Below, in pieces: positions 54,640-64,000 of a stretch of DNA of 64,000 nucleotides. Source of the stretch: Athripsodes cinereus (lineage: Eukaryota; Arthropoda; Insecta; Trichoptera; Leptoceridae); the NCBI GenBank assembly GCA_947579605.1, contig OX388311.1:24554951-24618950 (forward strand), read 5' to 3'. The notes below the pieces were generated by a model, which saw only the letters and a list, made by a program, of their open reading frames with translations, made no database searches and was not told where the DNA came from. The position numbers and the translations under genes were made by a program. Positions within the stretch are counted from its first letter, which is position 1, and the number at the start of each line of letters is the position of its first letter.

Positions 54640-57600
54640 ATGAAACTTGTGGTTTTATGTATTTTGTCATTACTTTTTGGTAAGTCAATTTTTCTATTTT
54701 AAAATTAAAATAAAAAAAAACTACAATAACTTCAAAAACACCTGCAAATGAATTTATCTCGTCGCTTAATTTTCTTCTCTATTTTTATATTTTTCTACAT
54801 TTACCTAATTCAATACCTAAATATTTATTAAATAATCTAGTATTTTGAATTTCATTTTTGCTTTATATTACTTGCTTTTTTGACTAATATTTTTTCATAT
54901 AGCTTAAGTTGTAACTGGCTTTTATTTTGTTCTATTATTTTTTTGTTTAAAAGCTGTAAACGTATAATAAGTAAGATAGGCTGTAAAAACCGACACAGTG
55001 AATGAATTTAAGTTCGATATAAATAACTGAAAAACAAATTTATTCAACACCATGCAACACACAAAAATAACATTCTAATCATCTCAATATTCCTACATAA
55101 CAGCCTCGCTCACTCATAAATTTGTCACACAGACACACCATAGTTATTAGACATGTTATGGTTTAATTAAAATTATTACATTTTATTTGATGACAATGTC
55201 AAATAGACCTAAGCCATACGAAATTTTTAAAACTCATAAAAATTTTGGTAAGAAACATCCGCTAGATACATACATCGAGTCACCGTGCACCGGTACCATA
55301 ATTACCTAATATATTACAGTAGAAGTCCATTAGTCCGGCATCCAACAGCCCGGAATGCCCGATAGTCCGGCATCGCTCCGGAAAATTGTAAAAATTTTGG
55401 TTTTTTCCAAAAGTGTGTCTTTAAAGCAAAGAAAAACGCTCGAGAGCTATTCGGAAGTTTTCGGGATAGTTCGGGATCATCTTGACTCAGATGCCGAAAC
55501 GAAAGGAAAGGAAAAAATCAGCTGGGTAGAAGCTGCAGAATCACTAAATAAGTTTATCTCTTTTGCTGAGGCTAGTACTAGCTACAGTGCTTCAGAAATT
55601 ATTGATTTCCATATCATTAGAAATAACTTTTATACTAAGCGCCAAAAGTCAAGAAAACAAAAAGCCGTTCGTGATTTTTTTAAATACAAGTGAAATATGT
55701 TTTACAGTAGTGTACATACATTATATGAATTGTAAAATAAACTTTGTTGTATGTTTTTGCACACTGTATTTGTAGTTAAATTATTAACCTAATTGTTCTT
55801 ATAATTACCGCCCGGTAGACCGGAATTTTCGATAATCCGTCACCGAGCCGGTCCCGAACGTGCCGGATTATCATACTTCTACTGTACAACAATAACACTA
55901 TTTTACCTAGCAAACAACTGTGTGTTTTATCTAATATTTTTGTTGGAAGATAATTAAGTCATTCGTTTTTCTCGCGTAATATAGACAAGTTGAATGTAAG
56001 AAATTTTACCTATTGATCTATACCTATCCACTTTTGCCTTTTACCTACACACACAAACACACACACGAAATTATTATTTAAGTTATGATTAATAAATGAC
56101 ATTAATTTTATACAATATTCTCAGGGATAATTCATGGATACCCAAAAGTTAATCATGACTTAGAGGACACTTGGATACATAAAGAAAATAATTTAAGAGA
56201 GTTTTCCAGTAGGATCTACAACCCTAAAAATGATGTTGCGTACATACTCTATACAAAGTAGGTAAAAGTATTTTAGTAATAATAAGTAATTGGAAATTAA
56301 ACAAGGTCTTAGCAAAGTTTGTTGAGTAATATCAATAAAAAAAAAAACGTTAAATTTCTACAATCTACAATTATTAAGAGTGGATAATTCATATAAAGTA
56401 TCGATTGAAATATTTTCAGAATGAATCGTTTTTGAACACACATAATATCATATTATCATGATAAGGCACATAAGATTTTTTTTTCATCACATATAGGTAT
56501 GTATTCCTAAAGCACCAAATCTGCTCAATTATGAGGTGAGGCCAACTGTACCTAGTATCAAGACATTTATCTGTAGACGCGGTTAAGAGTCTAGTCGCCG
56601 CCTTCGTCGTCTCCCGTCTAGACTATTGTAACATCATATGTACAGGACTGCCCCAGATCCTTCTGAATCGTCTCCAAATGGCCTTTAATGCTGCTGCCAG
56701 GACCATCTATAGAGAGAACAAGCGCTGCCACATCACACCACTGCTTAAGGAGCTACACTGGCTTAGAGTCCCAGAGAGAGTAGAGTTCAAGCTGTGCCTC
56801 ACGGTCCACAAAGCCTTGAACGGCACAGCACCTCTATGCCTCGCTGAGCTATGTCCCCTCGACGAAACTCTGAAGCGACCACTGCGATCAGCTTCCACCG
56901 CTGTAAACAAGCTTGTGGAGCCCAACAGGGCAAACACTTCCAAATTCGCAGAGAGGAGCTTTGGCGTTGCGGGGCCAACTGCCTGGAACCGATTACCAGC
57001 GGATTTAAGAAAGAACCAGCCCACTGCAACGTTCAGGAGTAAGCTGAAAGCACTGCTTTTCAAGAAAAGTCATGGCACCCTTGAGATGGTCACGGATCAT
57101 TAAACGGCGCCAAATATAAATTGTCTTTATTATTATTATTATTATGGAGCTTTTTCAGTGCACGAATTTAAAGATAAAAATTCTTGTGATATTCGATAAT
57201 AATAATAAGAAAACGAATATTCTTGATATTAAATATATTATATTATGATAAAACCATAATAACAGATAGACAAATACATCATAATAGACCCGATTTAGTA
57301 TTACATGATAAACGTAATAAAATAACGTACCTAATCGACATCGCTGTCCCAAATACACATAATATACAAACAACCGTCGCAGAAAAAATACGTAAATATA
57401 CAGAACTAGCAGGAGAAATAAAAAATATTTGGCATTCTAGGTCCGTTTATATAATACCTTTAGTCATGTCAGCTACAGGGGTAACTCCGAAATCTTTAAT
57501 AAATAATTTACAAAAATTAGATTTACCGGTTAATTTGTACATTAAAATTCAAAAATCTATTATAATAAACACTTGTAATATTGTAAAAAGGTTTCTAAAC

Positions 57601-60161
57601 ACAGATATTTCAGGCACAATGCTGGTATTTGGATCCCGCGTTTTGAGCCTAATCCTTTGATATCCTGTATATCTGGACAGGTGAATTTTTCCCGGCATTA
57701 GACTGTTAAGTTTTTGTGTGATCATGACTGATCATATGGAGACTTATCTGGTTGTATAATGCTGAGAAGTGTGGATGGCAATTCTGCCGCCGCGTAAAAA
57801 AAAAAAAAAAATAAACGAATCCAATATTTTTTTAGGGAGAATCCATCGCATGGTCAAATAATAAAGAAAGGTGACAAAAATAGCATCGCTGCTTCAAATT
57901 TCAAAATCAACAAACCTGTGAAGTTTACCATCCATGGGTGGACAGAAAATGCTGATGCCATTACAAACACCTTATTAAGAGCTGGTAAGGCACTGTGATT
58001 AAAGCTTAAATAATTGATTCATTATTGTCACCATTTGCCCTTCAACCAAGTAGCATAGTGCAAAAAATAGCCGACCTCTTTTCAGAGCCTCAATTAAGTC
58101 GACTCTTTCCATGACATTGCTTGTACACATTTATCATTGTCATTGAAACGGTGCATTGTAAAAGTGAGACATCTGGGTCGTAGGAACCAGTGTTGATGAA
58201 AGAACGCAGTGCTCTTTGGACAACTATCATTCGACATTCTCAACACGACACAGCCAGGATGATCATTAGGTACTGCAGATACGCTGAGTGCGTTGACTCA
58301 CAGAATGTATATGTGACACTATCTCACTACTTGATATAACCTATCATCAATACTTCCAACCATTCTTTGAAATCAGTAATCAAGAGTGTTATAATAATTT
58401 GTGTAAGGAAACATTACCTTTTAGCAGTATAAATAAAAAAAAAATATAAATACAAAAAAAGTATCAACATTTAAACCAATTTTGTATTCTTAGATAAATT
58501 GAAATGGAGTTACAAAATAAATGTTGGCTGATTAAGCAATTAAGATTGATTAAATGTAATATTATTTGCCTGTTACAGCGTATTTACCAACACATGATAT
58601 AAACTTGATAGTAATCGATTGGGCAAAGGGGGCTGGCGTGGATTATCCTGAAGCTGTTCAAAATACTCATTCCACTGGTAAATCCGTAGCCGAATTTTTG
58701 GACTGGCTCAATACTCTTGGAGTGCCATTTAAAAATATGCATATTGTGGGTCACAGTTTAGGAGGTCAAATGGCAGGAATTATTGGAAGAAATGGCAAAC
58801 GAGGGAGGTTGGAACAAATAACAGGTAATATTGATTTGAAGTATTACAAATATTAATTTTAAAAGAAGACGACAAAGTTAAATATATTTTATAAGCCATC
58901 TCTATCGCAAGCCTTACTGTAAAGAGCTTCCACACTACAAAAATATGTCTCTAACAAACTTTTTATATATTATCAAATACCTACCCTTTTACATGAATCT
59001 AATTGTACAAGAACGTATCAATACTTACCTACATACATATCTAACAATACTTTTAACTTTGCAACTAGAGTAGTAAGAAAACAAACACAATAACATCCTA
59101 AAATTATTAATACATATTGGTTATTATTGAGTTTTCGACATTTGATTAAAATATATGAAATTCAAGTCCCAGTATCCTAAAATTTCAAATGTGTAGTTTT
59201 AACCCTATTTCTGAGAAACAATACTGTGGTGCGATATAGAAAAACATTTTTTTTTCATTTGAATTTCAATTGGAGGGATTGTGGCATTGTTCACAAAAGC
59301 TTACTATATTTATTCTTGAACAACATAAGTCCCGTTTACGTGAAATAAATAAAACAAATATTTTATTCTACTATTTTTTTATTTGATGAAAGAGACGTCT
59401 TTTATCTATTAGGACATTGTCAATCGTTTACGTGCCAAAGCATCTCACTTATTTATTGTTTATTTTAATTGTATTATTTCAATGGAAACAAATAAAATTA
59501 ACATACATACATCTTCTTCCCCTTGTCCTAGTTGGGTAATTTTATCAATATAATAAAATTTTAATATTTAAATTATGATTTCAGCGCTTGATGCAGCTTT
59601 TCCACTATGGAATTCCACTTCCAAATTGACAAAAAATGATGCAAACTATGTCGAAGTGATTCATACAAATGCTGGAGTTACTGGTATCATGTCTACAGCG
59701 GGACATAATGACTTCTACCCTAATGGTGGAGTAAACATGCCAGGATGTAGTACTTCTGATATATTCTGTTCGCATCAAATGTCTATAAGATACATGGCTT
59801 ACTCTATTGCGAATAACAGATTTAGAGCTAAGGAATGTCGGTCAGTTTCTGAAGCGCTGCTTGGAGAGTCAAGATGTACAGGAACTAGATATTTGCATAT
59901 GGGAGATGAAGGACCAAAGCCAGTGTAAGTGAAAATGATGAGATTAAATAATTTTTAAATATAAGTAATTCATTGAATATCTCAAGTACTCCTTATTACA
60001 ACCAAATGCACCACCTAGGTCTTGGAGCAAGGGAGCGATTAATTTAATTGAATATATGTTTTACTTGGAAATTTTTTATAATTTTTCACCTTTCTATTTT
60101 TTTCAGAATTGGAATACTGGCATTAAAAACTCTTCCGGAACCTCCATATTATATCCCATAA
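54640..60161 (+). CDS. Lipase G8: secreted pancreatic-lipase/PLA1-like protein, second subfamily
   Basis: Six coding exons: 54640-54679, 56125-56257, 57836-57984, 58579-58824, 59585-59924 and 60107-60161, giving 320 aa. It has a short signal peptide (MKLVVLCILSLLFG). The N-terminal segment is shorter than in G2-G5 and lacks YVPDNEGN. HGW is in exon 3, GHSLGGQ in exon 4, the Asp in ALDAAFPLW and the His in CSHQMSI; the triad is present. DPA is changed to DAA, and the Arg usual after the catalytic His region is replaced. The lid is 6 residues. Exons 5 and 6 are fused, as in G1. Introns 1 and 2 are swollen by a pogo-like element and two LINE fragments, one ending 24 nt before the exon 3 acceptor. 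AATAAA is at 60225. It is closest to G9 and G1. Activity is likely but less certain than for G2, G4 and G5. Confidence 0.87.
55317..55884 (+). mobile_element. Non-autonomous pogo/Tigger-type element
   Basis: The termini CAGTAGAAGT...TCCGGCA and the complement of the right end form imperfect 24-bp inverted repeats, flanked by TA at 55315-55316 and 55885-55886. A + strand open frame (55355-55693) looks like the C-terminal tail of a Tigger-type transposase (SWVEAAESLNKFISFAE); the catalytic part is missing. This is an internal-deletion derivative in G8 intron 1 and is unrelated in termini to the element at 44772. Confidence 0.8.
56575..57150 (+). mobile_element. 5'-truncated CR1/L2-type LINE, GC-rich
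   Basis: An open frame (from about 56575, stop at about 57103) encodes SRLDYCNIIC, RTIYRENKRCHITPLL, LHWLRVPERVEFKL and WNRLPADLRK. This is the C-terminal third of an L2/CR1-type ORF2. It ends in a (TTA)n tail at 57121-57146. Base composition is clearly GC-richer than the surroundings, suggesting a recent arrival or a GC-rich source. It lies in G8 intron 2, sense. Confidence 0.82.
57219..57812 (+). mobile_element. LINE fragment with restriction-like endonuclease (R2/R4-like)
   Basis: The frame 57223-57660 contains RPDLVLHD...ITYLIDIAV, an RPD-x14-D arrangement like the restriction-like endonuclease of R2/R4-type LINEs. KYTELAGEIKNIW and IIPLVMSATGVTPKSL follow, then a stop and poly(A) at 57796-57812. 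AAACGAAT at 57211-57218 and 57813-57820 is the probable TSD. It has no initiating ATG and is 5'-truncated. It lies in G8 intron 2. Confidence 0.75.
58045..58330 (-). mobile_element. RTE-like LINE relic (family D)
   Basis: CCATGACATTGCTTG, CATTGTCATTGAAACGGTG, CAACTATCATTCGACATTCTC and GACACAGCCAGGATGATC correspond to the longer family D copy at 26660-26965. It is decayed, in G8 intron 3. Confidence 0.65.
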
Positions 60162-60469
60162 GTATTTGACAATCATTATGTAAAACCAAGATAAAATCAC
60201 ACTTATAGGAAATATTTAATAAAAAATAAAGAGAAAATGGAATAGTCATGTTGTTTATTTTATTATTCACCTTCTTCCGTAACTTATTTTGGTGAAGTGC
60301 TCAGTCGACAAATATTGCAAAAATATGAGCTGATGACATAAAAGAATTGCTTGGCAAATGTGTTACTATCGCTTGAGTCAATAATTGAAAAAGATTGAAT
60401 TGGCTAAGCAGTTGCAAAGCACTTACATAAAAACCTGAAGCATCTGCATTAAAAATAACTTTATTTATT

Positions 60470-60515
60470 TTAAAAAAGATATATCTGGGTTTTTGTTATA
60501 AACCCAAATACAACA
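60470..60515 (-). repeat. SINE family A 3' tip
   Basis: AAGATATATCTGGGTTTTTG and TTATAAACCCAAATACAAC match the terminal 45 nt of the SINE only. Confidence 0.7.
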
Positions 60516-60529
60516 CATTAATTCGGTAA

Positions 60530-61049
60530 TCAATAGATTGTTGCAACATTGAAGATGCTAAATGTCTTATACGGAATGCTTTACGAATACATGCTTTTTT
60601 ACATTTTGGGTTCGGACTTCAGACCCTACCACTCCAGTATGCAGCGACGCGTGGCAAGTGACAAAGCGATTTTGTCACTTGCCATCTTAAGGACATTCTA
60701 ATCACATGCATTCCGCATCAGCGGGCATTGCAGTAAGCAAGAATCACTTTGAACCTCCCCGTAGTTGCAGCTGCAACAAAGTTGAAGTCGCCATCCATCA
60801 AGCTTCTTGGATGGGGAGGAAATAACATAACCCCTGCTGGTTACTTTTGCACCCAGTTACCTCAACGGTAATCATAAAGGGGATGTCTAAGTTCGTTGTT
60901 CTGTTAGTGTCTTTATGTGTCTGCTGCCACCTTTCTTCTAATGGTAGGAGGGAAAATCGATTAAGAGGTTGATTGCACCATTTAGCTCGAGGTCGAGCCA
61001 TATCATTCATTGCAACCAGGCAGGCATTTTCGGCTGTTTTACGAATATT
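60530..61049. other. GC-richer unidentified stretch with perfect hairpin
   Basis: It is less AT-rich than its surroundings, with an open minus-strand frame (61052-60798) of unknown character (WCNQPLNRFSLLPLEERWQ). It probably derives from a retroelement. 60652-60665 and 60671-60684 form a perfect 14-bp stem (TGGCAAGTGACAAA) with a 5-nt loop. Confidence 0.4.
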
Positions 61050-61130
61050 CATATTTTATAGAATACCCACTCAAAACCCCACAGGAAAGAGTGGAAGACC
61101 CATTCCTATTGGATTTTTAAAGTAGTTCAC
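61050..61130 (-). repeat. Repeat family C piece
   Basis: ACTCAAAACCCCACAGG and GAAAGAGTGGAAGACCCATT match the 22115-22275 copy. Confidence 0.6.
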
Positions 61131-61479
61131 ATCTTCAATCTTCCAATGAGCCATGACACTCACAGTCTTACGACAAAAAATTGTATGTAGATAATATAAT
61201 GAAAGTGAAGTAAATAGGATATTCATTACATACCAAAAATAAATCAAAAAGATAAGTTCAGTAATTAATTATTCGATTAGAATGAGATAACCTCCTATCA
61301 TTTCATAACATAATGATGGATGAATATTATTCAGCAGCTACTGATTGTTTCAAATACGTTTAATCAAATAGTTTTCTGATAATACTTAAAATTACGACAA
61401 AATATCAGATTATTAATGTGATCAACTGATTGGAGCTACTGAGTTGGTGTTTATATATTTTCAGAGTTCAAAAAAAGTG

Positions 61480-64000
61480 ATGAAAATGAGATTAGTTGCC
61501 ACTATTTTGTGCTTTGCAATATTTGGTAAGCTAACTTCTTCATAATATTATTTAGATTGACAAAGAAAATTTGAATAATAAAATCAGTCTTCATAATTTT
61601 CTTAGTATAATTTTTAAGAGTTTTGTAAAACCATTTGATTTGTATCCATTTGTATTTAAAATTTAAGTTAATACTAATACTTTGCCGATCAACGATGATA
61701 ACGAGAGATTTTTTTGGATTCCCGATGACCAGGGCAATTTATATTTTGTTGATACTTGTTGGTATGAAGAAGAACCATCAATAAAATTTCAACCCGAAGA
61801 AGACATAAAATACTTTCTTTACACGAGGTAATCTTTCAATTCATTAAAAATATTTTATATGATTTGCTTGTATTTTCTTGAAACGATCCTCAGTCTATTG
61901 ATTGAGTTGACATTTGCCACAAATGAGGTAACCAGCAAACTATCGGCATGCTATTAAAGTGTAAATTGGTCTCTTTGTGTCAATGTAAAAATAAAAAATC
62001 AGAATGGGTGAATTAAAATAGTTGAATGTCTGATTCATAATATTTTGCAAATACATATGTAATTGCCTATTACAGGATACTCAAAATTTAAGGAAAAGAA
62101 GCAAAGTCTATTCTACGAGGTTGTCTCAATCTATCTTTGCTATTAAGATAACCGAAAATTAGAGTTAAACAAATATTAATACAATAACCATTAATTTCAA
62201 GACGAATATTAGTTTACTTTAGTTATTGTTACAATCCTAAATGCAAAACAGGTAATAAAACAATATTAATATTGCTGTTAGTTTATGTGATGTCTTTTAA
62301 AATAATTCCAGAAAAAATCCAACTGATCACCAAGAAATACGAAAGGGAGATGTTGACAGCTTACAGAATTCCAATTTTGATTCATCCAAATCTGTCAAGT
62401 TCACTATACATGGATGGATTGCTGATTATACATCGACTAGTAATACTTTACCAAGAGATGGTAAGTTTCTAATTCATAACATCTTAAAGTTAAAATAAGC
62501 GCAGAGTGGCTAACGAAAATACATAAGACCAAATAATATCAGTAGCGTAATTCAAACCCCATGTCTCACAACTGGAGATTCCAAGATGCATCCATCAGCT
62601 TATTGACCTAATTATTGGAGATATTACAAGCTTAAAAAAATATTAAAGTGTCCGTGTGAATTCTACAAACTGCATACATATTATTATGTACGTATAATAC
62701 AAAAATGAAAATTTAATTGATGCATTTCGATCAAATCTCAGTCATATTTTTCATCTGCGAATCCATAAAAAAAGCAGTTTACCTTTTTACATAATAGACC
62801 TTCTGTGAAAGTAAATAAAAGTGCAGTGGTTAGTTTCATCAGACGATGATTTATCAAAGGGTAGGGGCCTATAACAATTTTCTGTTCTCCTTCAATGCTA
62901 CTCTAAGGATTGCAAGAAACTATCCGCTTTAGTTAAGAGCAACTAACATCAAACAAGTCACCTATTCTACAATCCTCCAAATGCTTTGATTTTAGATGTC
63001 GTTGTCATTGGAACGATGTTTTGTGAATGAAGGTCATTCAAGCTATTAAAAACCTAACCTAAACTAGGTAACAATATTATATCAAATAACATGAGTTCAT
63101 GAGTATTCTTCATTGCAGCTTTCTTGGATATTGATGACGTCAACATGATAACAGTCGATTGGTCAGCAGGTGCCTATTCAGGATATATCAAATCTGCCAG
63201 AAATGCTGTAAAAGCAGGTCAAAGTGTAGGAGGATTCATGAAATGGATCAATGATACAGCTGGTGTCCCGTACCATAACATGCACGTCATTGGACATAGT
63301 CTTGGAGGTCAGATGACAGGAATAGCTGCAAGAAATGCAGGTGGATTGGTAGAATACATAACGGGTAAGGAAGAATAGTTACTATAGCAGAATAAATTAA
63401 TTTATTACATAATTACAAATAGAGTGTTCAAAGTAAAGGCCAATGCAATCAACGAGTAATATTAATACCTACAGGATTCATTACTGATGCTTTACATATA
63501 ATTAACATGCAAGCTGTCCTCTTCATGCCAATATAAGTTCTAGACATTTAGGATGGGTGACAAACCACATCACTTTTTCACTAAAAATTAATAAATGATT
63601 TATGAATTTTTCTAGCACTGAAACAAAATGCATGCAGTATAGGAAAAATACTAAAGTAGACCGAAAAAACTTCAAAACTTGAAATTATTTATAGCGTCGA
63701 ATTTTAATTTAAGAAATGAATCCAGATTTGTATTTTATACAAAGTATTTCGCTTTATAAATATCTCTGCGTGGTCTCAAAAACCATTAATTGTGATGACG
63801 GGTTTGTTTTGTTTAATTTGATTGGTTCATTGAATATACAGAAAAGGTTACAATACGAGTATACATAAATGCAATGACTTGGATCACCTTTAATAATTTA
63901 TATTATTTTTGTTCGTCTCTTAATTATTTTAGCTCTGGATCCAGCATATCCTTTGTGGGGTCCAACCTCTGAACGTATTCGCAAAACAGATGCGAAATAC
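61480..64000 (+). CDS. Lipase G9: pancreatic-lipase/PLA1-like protein (3' partial)
   Basis: Exons are 61480-61525, 61668-61827, 62312-62460, 63119-63364 and 63933 to the window end; 223 codons are visible. It has a signal peptide (MKMRLVATILCFAIFG), an N-terminal segment with FWIPDDQGNLYFVD, HGW in exon 3, GHSLGGQ in exon 4 and ALDPAYPLW in exon 5. The catalytic His would lie beyond 64000. GHSLGGQMTGIAARN and the variant following VDW (VDWSAGAYSG) place it with G8 and G1. Whether exon 5 is fused with exon 6, as in G1 and G8, cannot be seen. Introns carry family C and D relics. A TATATATTTT lies about 30 nt before the ATG. Confidence 0.85.
61915..62130 (-). repeat. Degenerate repeat family C, nearly full length
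   Basis: The antisense order is kept: ACAAATGAGGTAACCAGCA, GGCATGC, TCTTTGTGTCAATG, TCAGAATGGGTG, then TTACAGGATACTCAAAA and GGAAAAGAAGCAAAG. It is in G9 intron 2. Confidence 0.6.
62885..63050 (-). mobile_element. Decayed family D relic
   Basis: CCTTCAATGCTACTCTAAGG and GATGTCGTTGTCATTGGAACG correspond to family D landmarks. It is in G9 intron 3. Confidence 0.55.
63495..63600 (-). repeat. Repeat family C piece
   Basis: CATGCAAGCTGTCCTCTTC, TGCCAATATAAG and GACATTTAGGATGGGTGAC are in the antisense order of family C. It is in G9 intron 4. Confidence 0.7.

Overview
This is eukaryotic, AT-rich, intron-containing DNA from an insect. The gene family, the arthropod-type introns and the mix of LINE, SINE, pogo and hAT elements all point that way. 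Frequent GTAGGTACCTA-like words recall moth and butterfly genomes, but I cannot fix the order from sequence alone.

The backbone is a head-to-tail array of nine secreted pancreatic-lipase-family (phospholipase A1-like) genes, all on the + strand. I reconstructed them exon by exon from splice sites, conserved phases and homology between the copies. G1 (516-3863) lacks its first exon at the left edge. G2 is 6114-11538, G3 13250-16193, G4 18497-20289, G5 23888-25891, G6 32596-39092, G7 50431-53077 and G8 54640-60161. G9 (61480 onward) runs off the right edge. Complete products are 320-345 aa: signal peptide, a short N-terminal segment, HGW oxyanion strand, GHSLG nucleophile elbow, the Asp of a G-x-D-P-A motif and the His of a C-S-H-x-R motif. 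The lid between two cysteines is only 4-6 residues, and there is no C-terminal PLAT domain. Intron phases are conserved (1, 2, 1, 1, 0, 2), but single introns are missing from some copies. G2-G5 form a recent subfamily in the left half. G1, G8 and G9 form a second subfamily at the two ends. G6 and G7 are intermediate. G3 has Asp in place of the catalytic Ser. A 46-nt start-less signal-peptide exon at 39609-39654 is the remnant of a tenth gene.

The introns and spacers are full of mobile elements. 44772-48049 is a complete-looking pogo-superfamily transposon with an intact 695-codon transposase. 41098 to about 44640 is a CR1/L2-like LINE with an intact 992-codon ORF. 36055-38401 is a Jockey-type LINE inserted into an older relic, with a target-site duplication. 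28690-30165 is an RTE-like LINE. Several 5'-truncated LINE pieces, hAT and foldback MITEs, two tRNA-derived SINE families and a third short repeat whose 3' end matches a LINE 3' end fill much of the rest. A 194-bp satellite and a 149-bp tandem duplication lie downstream of G4.

The lipases probably act outside the cell, in gut, saliva or venom-like secretion, or yolk, on phospho- or galactolipids. The sequence does not say which tissue. The left half (G2-G5) has compact genes and recognisable TATA boxes, and three of those genes share a 3'-UTR palindrome. The 39-50 kb stretch is nearly all mobile DNA.
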